64,000 nucleotides of DNA from Rhizobium sp. BT04. Lineage in GTDB: Bacteria > Pseudomonadota > Alphaproteobacteria > Rhizobiales > Rhizobiaceae. Location: positions 1,922,001 through 1,986,000 of the forward strand of contig NZ_CP125652.1 in assembly GCF_030053135.1 (NCBI RefSeq). The letters run 5' to 3'. How positions within the stretch are numbered: position 1 is the stretch's first letter; each line of letters opens with the position of its first letter. Position numbers and translations under genes: made by a program. This document shows, in pieces, positions 8,015 to 16,157 of this stretch. A model generated the notes under the pieces. That model ran no database searches and had not been told where the DNA came from. It saw nothing but the letters and a program-made list of their open reading frames with translations.

Positions 8015-9037
8015 TTAGAACTCGACGACCACCTTGCCGAAAGGCCCCCGATAGAGATGATCGAGCGCCTCAGGGAATTCGTCGAAGGCATAACGCTTGT
8101 CGATCACAGGCTTCAGCCCGGTCTGGTCGATTGCCCGCACGAGGTCTTCCAGCGCACGGCGATGGCCGACGGATATGCCCTGCACAACAGGCGCCTTGAG
8201 CAACAGCGGGCCGGCCGGGCCGGAAACCTCGAACCCCTCGAACACGCCGATAACGGAAATGCGGCCATTGATCGCCACCGCCTTCAGCGCCTGGCCGAGA
8301 TGCGAGCCGCCGACGATCTCAAGCACGTGATCGGCGCCATAGCCGCCGGTCAACTGATAGAGTTGCTCAACCCAGTCGCCCTCATGGCGGTTGATCGCGT
8401 GATCGGCGCCCAGCGCAACGGCGCGTCCGAGCTTCTCGGCGCTGCCTGATGTGATGGAGACCTCCGCACCATGTGCCTTGGCGATCTGCAGACCGAAGAG
8501 CGCCACACCGCCGGTGCCTTGCACCAGAACCTTATCGCCGGCCTTCAGACCGCCGCGTTCGATCAGTGCGAACCAGGCAGTCAGTCCGGCGCAGGGCAAG
8601 GTGCTCGCCTGCGCCGCATCGAGCGTGGAAGGCGCGCGTGAGTACCAGTCCTCCGACAGCACGGTATATTGGGAGAGGACGCCGGGATAGAAGCCGCCGC
8701 GTGTCTTGTAAGGTGGGGTGCGCGCATCGCCCAACCCGCGTCCGTCGATCCAGTCGGGCGAAAAGGTCGAGATGACCCGATCGCCCGGCTTGAAACGGCT
8801 GACATCGGGTCCGACCGCCTCGACGACCCCTGCCATGTCGGAAGCTGGTACGAAGGGAAATTGCAGCGGCAACCCCATGCCGCTCTCCATCACCAGCCGG
8901 TCGCGGAAATTGAGCGAGACGGCTTCCGTCCGGACCAGAACACTGTTTCCCGAAACCGGTTCGAGCCTCCGCTCGCCGATCGTCAGTTGGCGCTCCGGTC
9001 CAACCGCGTCGATCTGCCATTGCCGTGTTGTCTGCAT
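8015..9037 (-). CDS. Zinc-independent MDR oxidoreductase (alcohol dehydrogenase/quinone reductase-like)
   Basis: A 340-residue medium-chain dehydrogenase/reductase. The N-terminal catalytic domain has AVSLNFRDRLV where zinc enzymes carry a metal-binding Cys, and no structural-zinc Cys quartet is present, so it is probably zinc-independent. The Rossmann domain shows GDKVLVQGTGGVALFGLQIAKA. It reduces or oxidises an unknown carbonyl, quinone or alcohol with NAD(P)H. Start 9037 is set by AAGGAGCAAGACA just upstream; a longer frame to 9127 overlaps the divergent LysR control region. Divergent transcription from the LysR gene suggests LysR control. Confidence 0.85.
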   Translation of the reverse strand: MQTTRQWQIDAVGPERQLTIGERRLEPVSGNSVLVRTEAVSLNFRDRLVMESGMGLPLQFPFVPASDMAGVVEAVGPDVSRFKPGDRVISTFSPDWIDGRGLGDARTPPYKTRGGFYPGVLSQYTVLSEDWYSRAPSTLDAAQASTLPCAGLTAWFALIERGGLKAGDKVLVQGTGGVALFGLQIAKAHGAEVSITSGSAEKLGRAVALGADHAINRHEGDWVEQLYQLTGGYGADHVLEIVGGSHLGQALKAVAINGRISVIGVFEGFEVSGPAGPLLLKAPVVQGISVGHRRALEDLVRAIDQTGLKPVIDKRYAFDEFPEALDHLYRGPFGKVVVEF

Positions 9038-9072
9038 TGTCTTGCTCCTTGTGCATTGCAGGGAGGACAAGG

Positions 9073-9105
9073 ATATCGTTGAATATTTCGCACCAGTTAC
9101 GATAT
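9073..9105. promoter_or_regulatory. Inverted repeat between oxidoreductase and LysR genes
   Basis: ATATCGT at 9073-9079 is repeated in reverse complement (ACGATAT) at 9099-9105, 19 bases apart, inside the 101-bp divergent intergenic region. Such dyads are typical of LysR-family autoregulatory sites, although the usual T-N11-A core is not obvious. Confidence 0.4.
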
Positions 9106-9138
9106 TAATTCTCCAGAATGGTTCCAAAGAGGAAACAA

Positions 9139-10038
9139 ATGGAGCAGCTGAAGGGTATCTCGATCTTTGTCGAAGCCGTCGAGGCCGGTGGCTTTTCGGC
9201 TGCTGCCGAGCGGCTCCATCTCACCCGTTCGGCGGTCGGCAAGACCATCGCACGGCTGGAACAGCGTCTCGGCGTGCGGCTTTTCAACCGTACGACCCGT
9301 ATGCAGAGCCTTACCGAGGAAGGCCGCTTCTTCTACGAGCGCTGCCTGCGGGCGGTTGAGGAAATCCGCATCGGGGAAGCCATGTTGGAATCCGGCCGGC
9401 GTGACGTGCGCGGTCGATTGCGCATATCGATGCCCGTGCTTTTCGGCCGCCACTGCATCGCGCCGACCCTCGCACGCCTGCTCGATGAGCATCCGAATCT
9501 CGAACTCGACCTTTCCTTCAACGACCGTATCGTCGACCTGCTTGAGGACGGGTTCGATCTTGTCATCCGCAACGGGCCGCTGAAGGACAATCCGGATCTG
9601 ATGGCCCGGGCGATCGCCCGCCAGCGCATGACCGTCTGCGCATCGCCTGCCTATCTGGAAAAACATGGCGCGCCGCAGACGGTCTTCGATATTCCGCGGC
9701 ATGAAGGCATCGTCTACAGGCGAGGCGATGACGACAAGGGTTGGATATTTCCGACTGCGGCCGATCCCGGGCGGCGGCTGGTGCCAAAGGCGCGACTGCG
9801 GCTCGACGACCTCGCTTCGATTTCCGATGCGGCCGTCGCCGGGCGCGGTCTTGCCTGGCTCCCCTGCTGGCTGGTCCGCGAGGAGGTGCTGGCAGGCCGG
9901 CTCATCCAGGTGTTGAAGCAGGAACCGGCCAATGTTTTCGATGCCCATGCCGTTTGGCTGCGCTCTCCGGTCATGCTGCCGAAGGTGCGGCTCGCGATTG
10001 ATACGCTCGCCGCGAGACTGCCGGCAATGATGGGCTGA
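9139..10038 (+). CDS. LysR-family transcriptional regulator
   Basis: A 299-residue regulator. The N-terminal winged helix-turn-helix is LKGISIFVEAVEAGG, then FSAAAERLHLTRSAVGKTIARLEQ, then GVRLFNRTTR. The effector domain follows from about 90. Start 9139 is preferred over 9118 because GAGGAAACAA sits just before it. It is divergent from the MDR oxidoreductase and is likely both its regulator and its own. The N-terminal sequence resembles the subgroup that regulates adjacent oxidoreductases (CrgA/AaeR-like). The inducer is unknown. Confidence 0.9.
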   Translation: MEQLKGISIFVEAVEAGGFSAAAERLHLTRSAVGKTIARLEQRLGVRLFNRTTRMQSLTEEGRFFYERCLRAVEEIRIGEAMLESGRRDVRGRLRISMPVLFGRHCIAPTLARLLDEHPNLELDLSFNDRIVDLLEDGFDLVIRNGPLKDNPDLMARAIARQRMTVCASPAYLEKHGAPQTVFDIPRHEGIVYRRGDDDKGWIFPTAADPGRRLVPKARLRLDDLASISDAAVAGRGLAWLPCWLVREEVLAGRLIQVLKQEPANVFDAHAVWLRSPVMLPKVRLAIDTLAARLPAMMG

Positions 10039-10196
10039 ACCGTTCAGCGCCGCTCGTCCAATGCGGATTGCGTCTACGAATAACGAGAAACCCATGTTAA
10101 TCCCAGGCGTTTCTCTGGAAATAACCCGATGCCGCCGTATATCCGCTAGTTCGTCGTCCCTTGTGGACGCCGCATATCACTCGGAACACGGTCAGC

Positions 10197-10733
10197 ATGT
10201 CACTTCGCAGCGCCCTCCGCACACACACTGCAGATTGCCACGCCGCGGTCGACACCCTCTTCGGCAGTTTCAACCTCTCACGCATCCAGGATTATAAGGC
10301 TTTCCTACGCGCCCATGCGCGGGTCGTACCATCAGTCGAACAGGCGCTTGAGGAAGCCGGGATCGCCCGCTTGCTGCCCGACTGGCTGGAACGAAGGCGC
10401 GCACACCTGCTCGCTGCCGACATAAGGGAACTTGACGATCGATTGCCCGTGCCTGTTCCGCAACCTGCCTTGCGCTGCGACGCAGCGGTCTGGGGTGCTG
10501 CCTATGTCCTTGAAGGCTCCAAGCTCGGCGGTGCGCTGCTCGCCAGGGCCGTACCCGATCACTTGCCCAGCAGCTATCTGAGCCCGCAAGGCCCGAAAGG
10601 AGCCATGCGGCTCTTCATGGATCGTCTTGACGGGAGCAACGTGGGCGATCCCGCCGCTGCCATCGCCGCAGCTCGCGATGTCTTCGAACTGTTCCTCAAA
10701 GCCGGGCAGCTCACGCTGGAAGCCGTCTCATGA
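10197..10733 (+). CDS. Biliverdin-producing heme oxygenase of a phytochrome operon
   Basis: A 178-residue BphO-type heme oxygenase that would open heme to biliverdin IXalpha, the chromophore of the next gene product. The N-terminal RTHTADCHAAVD contains the expected proximal heme His (His15). The distal-helix region reads AAYVLEGSKLGGALLARAV, the usual YV.EGS.LGG signature. Start 10197 is chosen because the family begins MxLRxALRxxT; the frame is open to 10161. The stop overlaps the bacteriophytochrome start by four bases (ATGA), so the two are translationally coupled. Confidence 0.9.
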   Translation: MSLRSALRTHTADCHAAVDTLFGSFNLSRIQDYKAFLRAHARVVPSVEQALEEAGIARLLPDWLERRRAHLLAADIRELDDRLPVPVPQPALRCDAAVWGAAYVLEGSKLGGALLARAVPDHLPSSYLSPQGPKGAMRLFMDRLDGSNVGDPAAAIAAARDVFELFLKAGQLTLEAVS

Positions 10734-13306
10734 GCGGCACGCCTGAACCCGTCGATCTCAGCAATTGCGACCGCGAGCCCATCCACCAGCTCGGCGCGGT
10801 CCAGCCTTTCGGCTTTCTGCTGGCGATATCCTCGGACTGGATCGTCACGCGCGCCTCGGCAAATTTGGTGGAGTTCCTCGGCATTACCCAGGCCGACGCG
10901 CTCGGCCGTCCCGTTACCTCGCTGATCACGCCCGAAGCGCTCCACGCAATCCGCAACAAGCTGACCACGTTACGCGGTTCCGACGTCGTCGAGCGCATTT
11001 TCGGCATTGCCCTGACATCAGGTCAGGACAGGTTCGACGTTGCCGTGCATCTGAACGAAGGGCAGGTCATCATCGAAGGCGAACGTGGGCCGGAAGACAG
11101 ACACAACGCCCCGTCTCTCTCCATGCGCAGCATGATGTCCCGCCTCGACCACACGGAAACTATGGAGGCTTTCTTCCGAGAGGGCGCAAGGCAGGCACGC
11201 GCCCTCACCGGCTTCGATCGGGTCATGGTCTATCGTTTCGACGAAAGCGGTTCCGGCGAAGTCGTGGCGGAAGCCGCCCGCGCCGGTATCGGCTCATTCC
11301 TCGGGCTGCACTATCCGGCGTCCGATATTCCGGTGCAGGCGCGAGCGCTTTATCTGCGCAACCTGTTCCGCATCATTGCCGATATCAACGCCGTCCCGGT
11401 CCCGATCCTCCCCGCACTCGACGAGCACGGTCAGCCGCTCGATCTCTCCATGTCGATCCTGCGTTCGGTTTCGCCGATCCATATCGAATATCTGAAAAAC
11501 ATGGGCGTCGGCGCGTCGCTCTCCATATCGATCGTCGTCGACGGCAAGCTCTGGGGGCTGTTTGCCTGCCATCACTACGGCCCGCGGCTGCCTTCGGCCC
11601 AAAGCCGCTCCACCGCCGAGCTCTTCGGTCAGATGTTTGCGTCCCGGCTTGAAAGCCGCGAACGGCGCCTGGCGCTCGACTACGAGACCCAGGCGCGTCG
11701 CATCGCCGACCGGCTCCTCACCTCCGTGGCGGACAATGCCAGCCTGCTCGACGATCCGGCCTGGCTGATCGAGGCGCTCGCCGACGCCATTCCTGCCGAC
11801 GGTATCGGCGTCTGGATCAACGGCCGGCTGGCCCTTGCCGGCATCGGGCCGGATGAGAGAGCTTTCGCAGTCCTCGTCCGCCATCTCAACCGCAACGCCG
11901 CCGGCCGCATCTATGCCGTCGACAGGCTCACGGAAACCTATCCGGATCTTGAGGTCGACGATGTGGTGGCCGGCATGCTCGCCATCCCGATCTCGCGTTC
12001 GCCGCGCGATTACGTCGTGCTTTTCCGTCAGGAGCTGGCGCGCACCGTCCGCTGGGCCGGCGATCCGCAAAAGCCGGTGGAATACGGTCCCAACGGGCCG
12101 CGGCTGACGCCGCGCAAGAGTTTCGAAGCCTGGTCGGAACTGGAGCGCGGTCGCTCGCTCCCCTTCACGGAGGCCGAGCGCCGGGTCGCCGAAACGATCC
12201 GCGTCACGCTGATCGAAGTGGTGCTGCGCCTGGCCGACGAGGTCAGCATGGCGCGCCAGGTGGCAAACGAGCGGCAGGAGCTGCTGATCGCCGAGCTCAA
12301 CCATCGCGTCCGCAACATACTGAGCCTTATCACCGGCATCATCCGGCAATCGCAGACGACGTCGGTGAGCCTCGGCGACTACATCCGCCAGATCGAGGGC
12401 CGGGTCCAGTCGCTTGCACGCGCCCATGACCAGATCACTCGGGATCACTGGGCGCCCGCATCGTTTCGGCAATTGCTCTCGGCCGAGACTGCCGCCTATC
12501 TCGGGAAAAATGCCCAACGCATCCGGATGAACGGCGAAGACGTACTGCTAGAACCAGAGGCCTTTTCCACCGCAGCCCTCGTTTTCCATGAGTTGATGAC
12601 CAACAGCGCCAAATACGGCAGCCTCTCCGGCGCCGGCAGCGGCACCGTTGAGCTCGGCTGGCACCGCGATGAGGAAGGCAGCCTGCGCATCGGCTGGCGC
12701 GAACGAAACGGCCCTGTAGTCGCCGAGCCGACGCGCCACGGATTCGGCTCGACCATCATCCGGCGCTCGATCCCCTACGACCTCGGCGGTAAGGCAGACG
12801 TCCGCTACATCGCGACCGGCCTCGAGGCGGATTTTTCCATTCCGGCTCGCTATGTGAACAGCGCCGACCCGGCAAGCGGATTGCCAAATCCGACGCCGTC
12901 GACGGTCACCGAACGCGAGCCCCTTCACGCGGACCGCCAGCCGCTCTCGGGTTTCAAAATCCTGCTGGTGGAAAACAACCTGATCATCGCCATGGATGGG
13001 GAGGACATCCTGCGCCGCCTCGGGGCTGAAGTGGCAACGGCGCCTAATGTCGCCGAGGCCATGGAAATCCTGGCCGGCCAGTCCTTCGACTTCGCGCTGC
13101 TCGATGTCAATCTCGGCGATGAAACGAGTTTCGGGATTGCCGACCGATTGGCAGCCGACGGCGTTCCCTTCGCTTTTGCCACGGGTTATGGCGAAGGCAT
13201 CGCTCAGGCAAACAACCACTCCGGCGCACCCGTATTGCAGAAGCCCTATACGACCGAAGGCATAACGGATCTGCTCGCCCGGATGCAGTTTTCCAAGGGA
13301 GGATAA
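10730..13306 (+). CDS. Bacteriophytochrome with HWE kinase and C-terminal receiver domain
   Basis: An 858-residue red/far-red photoreceptor kinase. The order is an N-terminal PAS domain with Cys13 in NCDREPIHQLGAVQPFG, the position that binds biliverdin in bacteriophytochromes. A GAF domain follows with YPASDIPVQARALYLRN and the chromophore-pocket HIEYLKNMGV. The PHY domain has the tongue motif TPRKSFEAW. The kinase is of the HWE/HisKA_2 type (LNHRVRN, His525). A fused receiver domain covers about 745-858 with phosphoacceptor Asp792 (LLDVNLGD) and LQKPY. It depends on the coupled heme oxygenase for chromophore. Output probably passes through the fused receiver or a separate regulator; none is adjacent. 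Confidence 0.93.
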   Translation: MSGTPEPVDLSNCDREPIHQLGAVQPFGFLLAISSDWIVTRASANLVEFLGITQADALGRPVTSLITPEALHAIRNKLTTLRGSDVVERIFGIALTSGQDRFDVAVHLNEGQVIIEGERGPEDRHNAPSLSMRSMMSRLDHTETMEAFFREGARQARALTGFDRVMVYRFDESGSGEVVAEAARAGIGSFLGLHYPASDIPVQARALYLRNLFRIIADINAVPVPILPALDEHGQPLDLSMSILRSVSPIHIEYLKNMGVGASLSISIVVDGKLWGLFACHHYGPRLPSAQSRSTAELFGQMFASRLESRERRLALDYETQARRIADRLLTSVADNASLLDDPAWLIEALADAIPADGIGVWINGRLALAGIGPDERAFAVLVRHLNRNAAGRIYAVDRLTETYPDLEVDDVVAGMLAIPISRSPRDYVVLFRQELARTVRWAGDPQKPVEYGPNGPRLTPRKSFEAWSELERGRSLPFTEAERRVAETIRVTLIEVVLRLADEVSMARQVANERQELLIAELNHRVRNILSLITGIIRQSQTTSVSLGDYIRQIEGRVQSLARAHDQITRDHWAPASFRQLLSAETAAYLGKNAQRIRMNGEDVLLEPEAFSTAALVFHELMTNSAKYGSLSGAGSGTVELGWHRDEEGSLRIGWRERNGPVVAEPTRHGFGSTIIRRSIPYDLGGKADVRYIATGLEADFSIPARYVNSADPASGLPNPTPSTVTEREPLHADRQPLSGFKILLVENNLIIAMDGEDILRRLGAEVATAPNVAEAMEILAGQSFDFALLDVNLGDETSFGIADRLAADGVPFAFATGYGEGIAQANNHSGAPVLQKPYTTEGITDLLARMQFSKGG

Positions 13307-13310
13307 ACAG

Positions 13311-13961
13311 TCAGCTTCCTCGCGGATCCGGCCGCAGCCCGCCGATGAAGAGCTGTTCGAGAAACCGCGCGGCATCCTCGAAGCGCCCTTCGCCGGAATG
13401 CTCCTGCCCTAGCACCGCGCGCACCTGGACATCGAAATCCGCATAATGCTGCGTCGTCGACCAGATTGAGAAGATCAGGTGGTAGGGATCGCATTTGGCG
13501 ATCTTGCCTGCTTTCGTCCAGGCGCGGATGACCTCCGCCTTCTCGTCGACCAGTTGCTTCAGCGGACCCTTCAGCTCGTCTTCGATATGCGGCGCGCCCT
13601 GCAGCACCTCATTGGCGAAGAGCCGGCTCTCGCGCGGAAAATCGCGCGCCATCTCCAGCTTGCGCCTGATGTAGCTGCGGATTTCCTCCTCGGGATTGCC
13701 CTCGGCGTCGAAGGCGCGCAACGGCTCCAGCCAGGTGTAGAGCACCCGGTCGATCAGCGCCCGGTGCATGGCTTCCTTGGTGCGGAAATAATAGAGCAGG
13801 TTGGGTTTCGACATGCCGGCCACTTCGGCGATCTGGTCGATGGTCGAGCCGCGGAAGCCGCTTGCCGAAAACACGTCGAGCGCCGCCTCCAGGATCTGCT
13901 CTTCCTTCTCCTCCTGGATTCGCGTCCGCCTCAGGGTTTTCGCTGCTCTCGGTATGGTCAC
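13311..13961 (-). CDS. rutR: TetR-family pyrimidine regulator, RutR-like
   Basis: A 216-residue TetR protein. The DNA-binding domain is EEQILEAALDVFSASGFRGSTIDQIAEVAGMSKPNLLYYFRTKE (residues ~20-65, given here as motif context). The C-terminal ligand domain includes ARDFPRESRLFANEVLQGAP and IFSIWSTTQHYADFDVQ, as in RutR, the uracil/thymine-responsive repressor. It is divergent from the pyrimidine catabolic genes starting at 14264, and a RutR-consensus-like palindrome sits between them. Expected behaviour is repression of pyrimidine catabolism and import until uracil or thymine binds. It is convergent with the phytochrome gene, 4 bases apart. Confidence 0.85.
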   Translation of the reverse strand: MTIPRAAKTLRRTRIQEEKEEQILEAALDVFSASGFRGSTIDQIAEVAGMSKPNLLYYFRTKEAMHRALIDRVLYTWLEPLRAFDAEGNPEEEIRSYIRRKLEMARDFPRESRLFANEVLQGAPHIEDELKGPLKQLVDEKAEVIRAWTKAGKIAKCDPYHLIFSIWSTTQHYADFDVQVRAVLGQEHSGEGRFEDAARFLEQLFIGGLRPDPRGS

Positions 13962-14263
13962 AGGCTGTTATTTCCCCTTGAAATTCAACTTCTTCGCTCA
14001 AGTTTTGGCGGGAGGCACCCCCTGCCGCCTTCTTGAGCAACTGCCCTTATTTTTATCGGCAATTTTCGTGATTTTCGTCTTGAGCCCGGCGGTGGAAGTT
14101 GTAATGTTTACCAATCGGTCAAATTATCCGCCAGATGAAAAACAAAGGCAACTGGCGATTTTCCGGCGCTCGACAAAACCAATAAGGGGGCGCAGGAAGG
14201 ACCACGGGAACAGGCAGGCATGCCCCTTCGCATGACTGCCGCAAACAGGTGAGGGCATAGGAA
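13962..14263. other. Control region between rutR and the pyrimidine catabolic operon
   Basis: A 302-base divergent region with no gene. It contains the RutR-like operator at 14107-14122 and AT-rich stretches that could hold promoters for both directions. A possible ribosome site (GAGGGCATAGGAA) precedes the start at 14264. Confidence 0.6.
14107..14122. promoter_or_regulatory. Candidate RutR operator of the pyrimidine catabolic operon
   Basis: TTTACCAATCGGTCAA reads on the other strand as TTGACCGATTGGTAAA, matching the E. coli RutR consensus TTGACCA-N2-TGGTCAA at 12 of 14 specified positions. It lies midway between a rutR-like gene and its presumed target operon, which strengthens the call. 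Confidence 0.6.
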
Positions 14264-15517
14264 ATGGTGGCAGCACCAGGCGAGAACATGCGCGTCAATG
14301 GCGACCGTCTCTGGGACAGTCTCATGGACATGGCGAAGATCGGCCCCGGCGTGGCCGGTGGCAACAATCGCCAGACGCTGACGGATTCGGATGCGCAAGG
14401 ACGCAGCCTTTTCAAGACATGGTGCGACGAAGCGGGCCTCTCCATGGGCATCGACCGCATGGGCACGATGTTCGCCACCCGCCCCGGTACCGATCCCAAT
14501 GCTCTGCCCGTCTATGTCGGCTCGCATCTCGACACCCAGCCGACCGGCGGCAAATATGACGGCGTGCTGGGTGTGCTTGCAGCTCTCGAAGTCGTGCGCA
14601 CCATGAACGATCTCGGCATCAAGACCAAACATCCGATCGTCGTGACCAACTGGACGAACGAGGAAGGCGCGCGTTTTGCCCCCGCCATGCTGGCCTCAGG
14701 CGTCTTCGCCGGGGTGCACAGCCTGGACTTTGCCTATAACCGCAGAGACCCCGAGGGCAATCTGTTCGGCGACGAACTGAAGCGCATCGGCTGGGTCGGC
14801 GACGAAGAGGTCGGCGCCCGCAAGATGCACGCCTATTTCGAATATCACATCGAGCAGGGGCCGATTCTCGAAGCCGAGGAAAAGCAGATCGGCGTCGTCA
14901 CCCATTGCCAGGGCCTCTGGTGGCTGGAATTCACCCTGACCGGTAAGGAAGCCCATACCGGTTCGACGCCGATGAACCTGCGTGTCAATGCCGGTCTCGC
15001 CATGGCCCGCATCCTGGAAATGGTCCAGGACGTGGCGATGGGCGAACAGCCGGGCGCCGTCGGCGGCGTCGGCCAGGTATTCTTCTCGCCGAATTCGCGC
15101 AACGTCCTGCCCGGCAAGGTGGTCTTCACCGTCGACATCCGGTCGCCCGACAAAGCCAAGCTCGACCGCATGCGGGCGAGGATCGAGGCGGAAGCGCCGA
15201 AGATTACCGATGCGCTCGGTGTCGGCTGTTCCATCGAGGCGATCGGCCATTTCGAGCCGGTCACCTTCGACCCGAAACTGGTCACCTCGGTGCGCGACGC
15301 TGCCGAGCGGCTCGGCTACAGCCACATGAACATCATCTCCGGCGCCGGCCACGACGCCTGCTGGGCCGCCAAGGTCGCACCTGCAACGATGGTCATGTGC
15401 CCCTGCGTCGGCGGTCTCTCGCACAACGAGGCGGAAGAGATTTCCAAGGAATGGGCGACGGCGGGTGCCGATGTGCTGTTCCATGCGGTGGTCGAGACGG
15501 CGGAGATCGTGGTGTGA
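14264..15517 (+). CDS. N-carbamoyl-beta-alanine amidohydrolase (Zn-dependent, M20 family)
   Basis: A 417-residue metal-dependent hydrolase for the last step of reductive pyrimidine catabolism, converting N-carbamoyl-beta-alanine to beta-alanine, CO2 and ammonia. Visible metal motifs are GSHLDTQPTGGKYDG, TNEEGARF and FEYHIEQGPILE; substrate-binding GAGHDACWAA and GGLSHNEAEE are near the end. Length and motifs fit the allantoate/beta-ureidopropionase/hydantoinase group. The specific assignment rests on its neighbours, dihydropyrimidinase and RutR. Start 14264 is used; ATG 14288 is possible. Its TGA overlaps the start of the next gene by one base. Confidence 0.88.
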   Translation: MVAAPGENMRVNGDRLWDSLMDMAKIGPGVAGGNNRQTLTDSDAQGRSLFKTWCDEAGLSMGIDRMGTMFATRPGTDPNALPVYVGSHLDTQPTGGKYDGVLGVLAALEVVRTMNDLGIKTKHPIVVTNWTNEEGARFAPAMLASGVFAGVHSLDFAYNRRDPEGNLFGDELKRIGWVGDEEVGARKMHAYFEYHIEQGPILEAEEKQIGVVTHCQGLWWLEFTLTGKEAHTGSTPMNLRVNAGLAMARILEMVQDVAMGEQPGAVGGVGQVFFSPNSRNVLPGKVVFTVDIRSPDKAKLDRMRARIEAEAPKITDALGVGCSIEAIGHFEPVTFDPKLVTSVRDAAERLGYSHMNIISGAGHDACWAAKVAPATMVMCPCVGGLSHNEAEEISKEWATAGADVLFHAVVETAEIVV

Positions 15518-16122
15518 TGGCGTCAGACTTGCCAACGGCTTATCTCGACTATGCCGATGCCTTTAAGTTCGGAATTCAACGAACTGCCGACGACCTCGCA
15601 TGGGCCACCGCCAATGTGAGCCCAGTGAGCGAAGGACCGTGGGGCGACGTCCCTAGTGTGCAGATCTTCTACATTGGCATCAATACAGCAGGCGAGCGGA
15701 TCAGGCTTCCACAAATATCGGGCTTATGGCGATACAAACCTTCTGGTGTTCAACTGGCCAATTCAGATGACCATGACCCAGATGCGCCCAACCAAACCTA
15801 TTATCTCCATGGACCTGGGCCTGGCGTCGTTCGAATCGAGCTCGGCCCTTCCATGCCCGGCATACTGATCGAACGTCCCAAGGGCAGCCAACCCGTACAG
15901 TCGACCGGACTGATCGATGGCAAGGATTTCTACTTTGGCGAAAGCGATGGTTTTTGGTCCTTGTCAGTCGGCGGCACCGATGCCGTCGAGCGGCCCGACT
16001 GGTATTATGAGGAAGAGCATGACGCGCCCGATGAGTTGAGCGAGATGGACGTCTACAGCCTTATCGCCAAGGGTGCGGAACTCCTTAGAAACGGCACGCC
16101 CACGATGGCAGTGGAGCCATAA
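15517..16122 (+). CDS. Uncharacterised 201-residue protein inside the pyrimidine catabolic operon
   Basis: I do not recognise this protein. It begins at an ATG overlapping the TGA of the upstream amidohydrolase (TGATG) and ends 35 bases before dihydropyrimidinase, so it must be co-transcribed. There is no signal peptide, membrane segment or known motif. It is acidic near the C-terminus (WYYEEEHDAPDELSEMD) and rich in aromatic and glycine residues (YYLHGPGPGVVRIELGPSMPG), looking like an all-beta domain. Codon use is less GC-biased than in the flanking genes, suggesting later acquisition. Possible roles such as immunity-type, accessory or regulatory are speculation. Confidence 0.75.
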   Translation: MASDLPTAYLDYADAFKFGIQRTADDLAWATANVSPVSEGPWGDVPSVQIFYIGINTAGERIRLPQISGLWRYKPSGVQLANSDDHDPDAPNQTYYLHGPGPGVVRIELGPSMPGILIERPKGSQPVQSTGLIDGKDFYFGESDGFWSLSVGGTDAVERPDWYYEEEHDAPDELSEMDVYSLIAKGAELLRNGTPTMAVEP

Positions 16123-16157
16123 GAGCAACAAGATCGCGGGGAAAAGGAACAGCAGCC

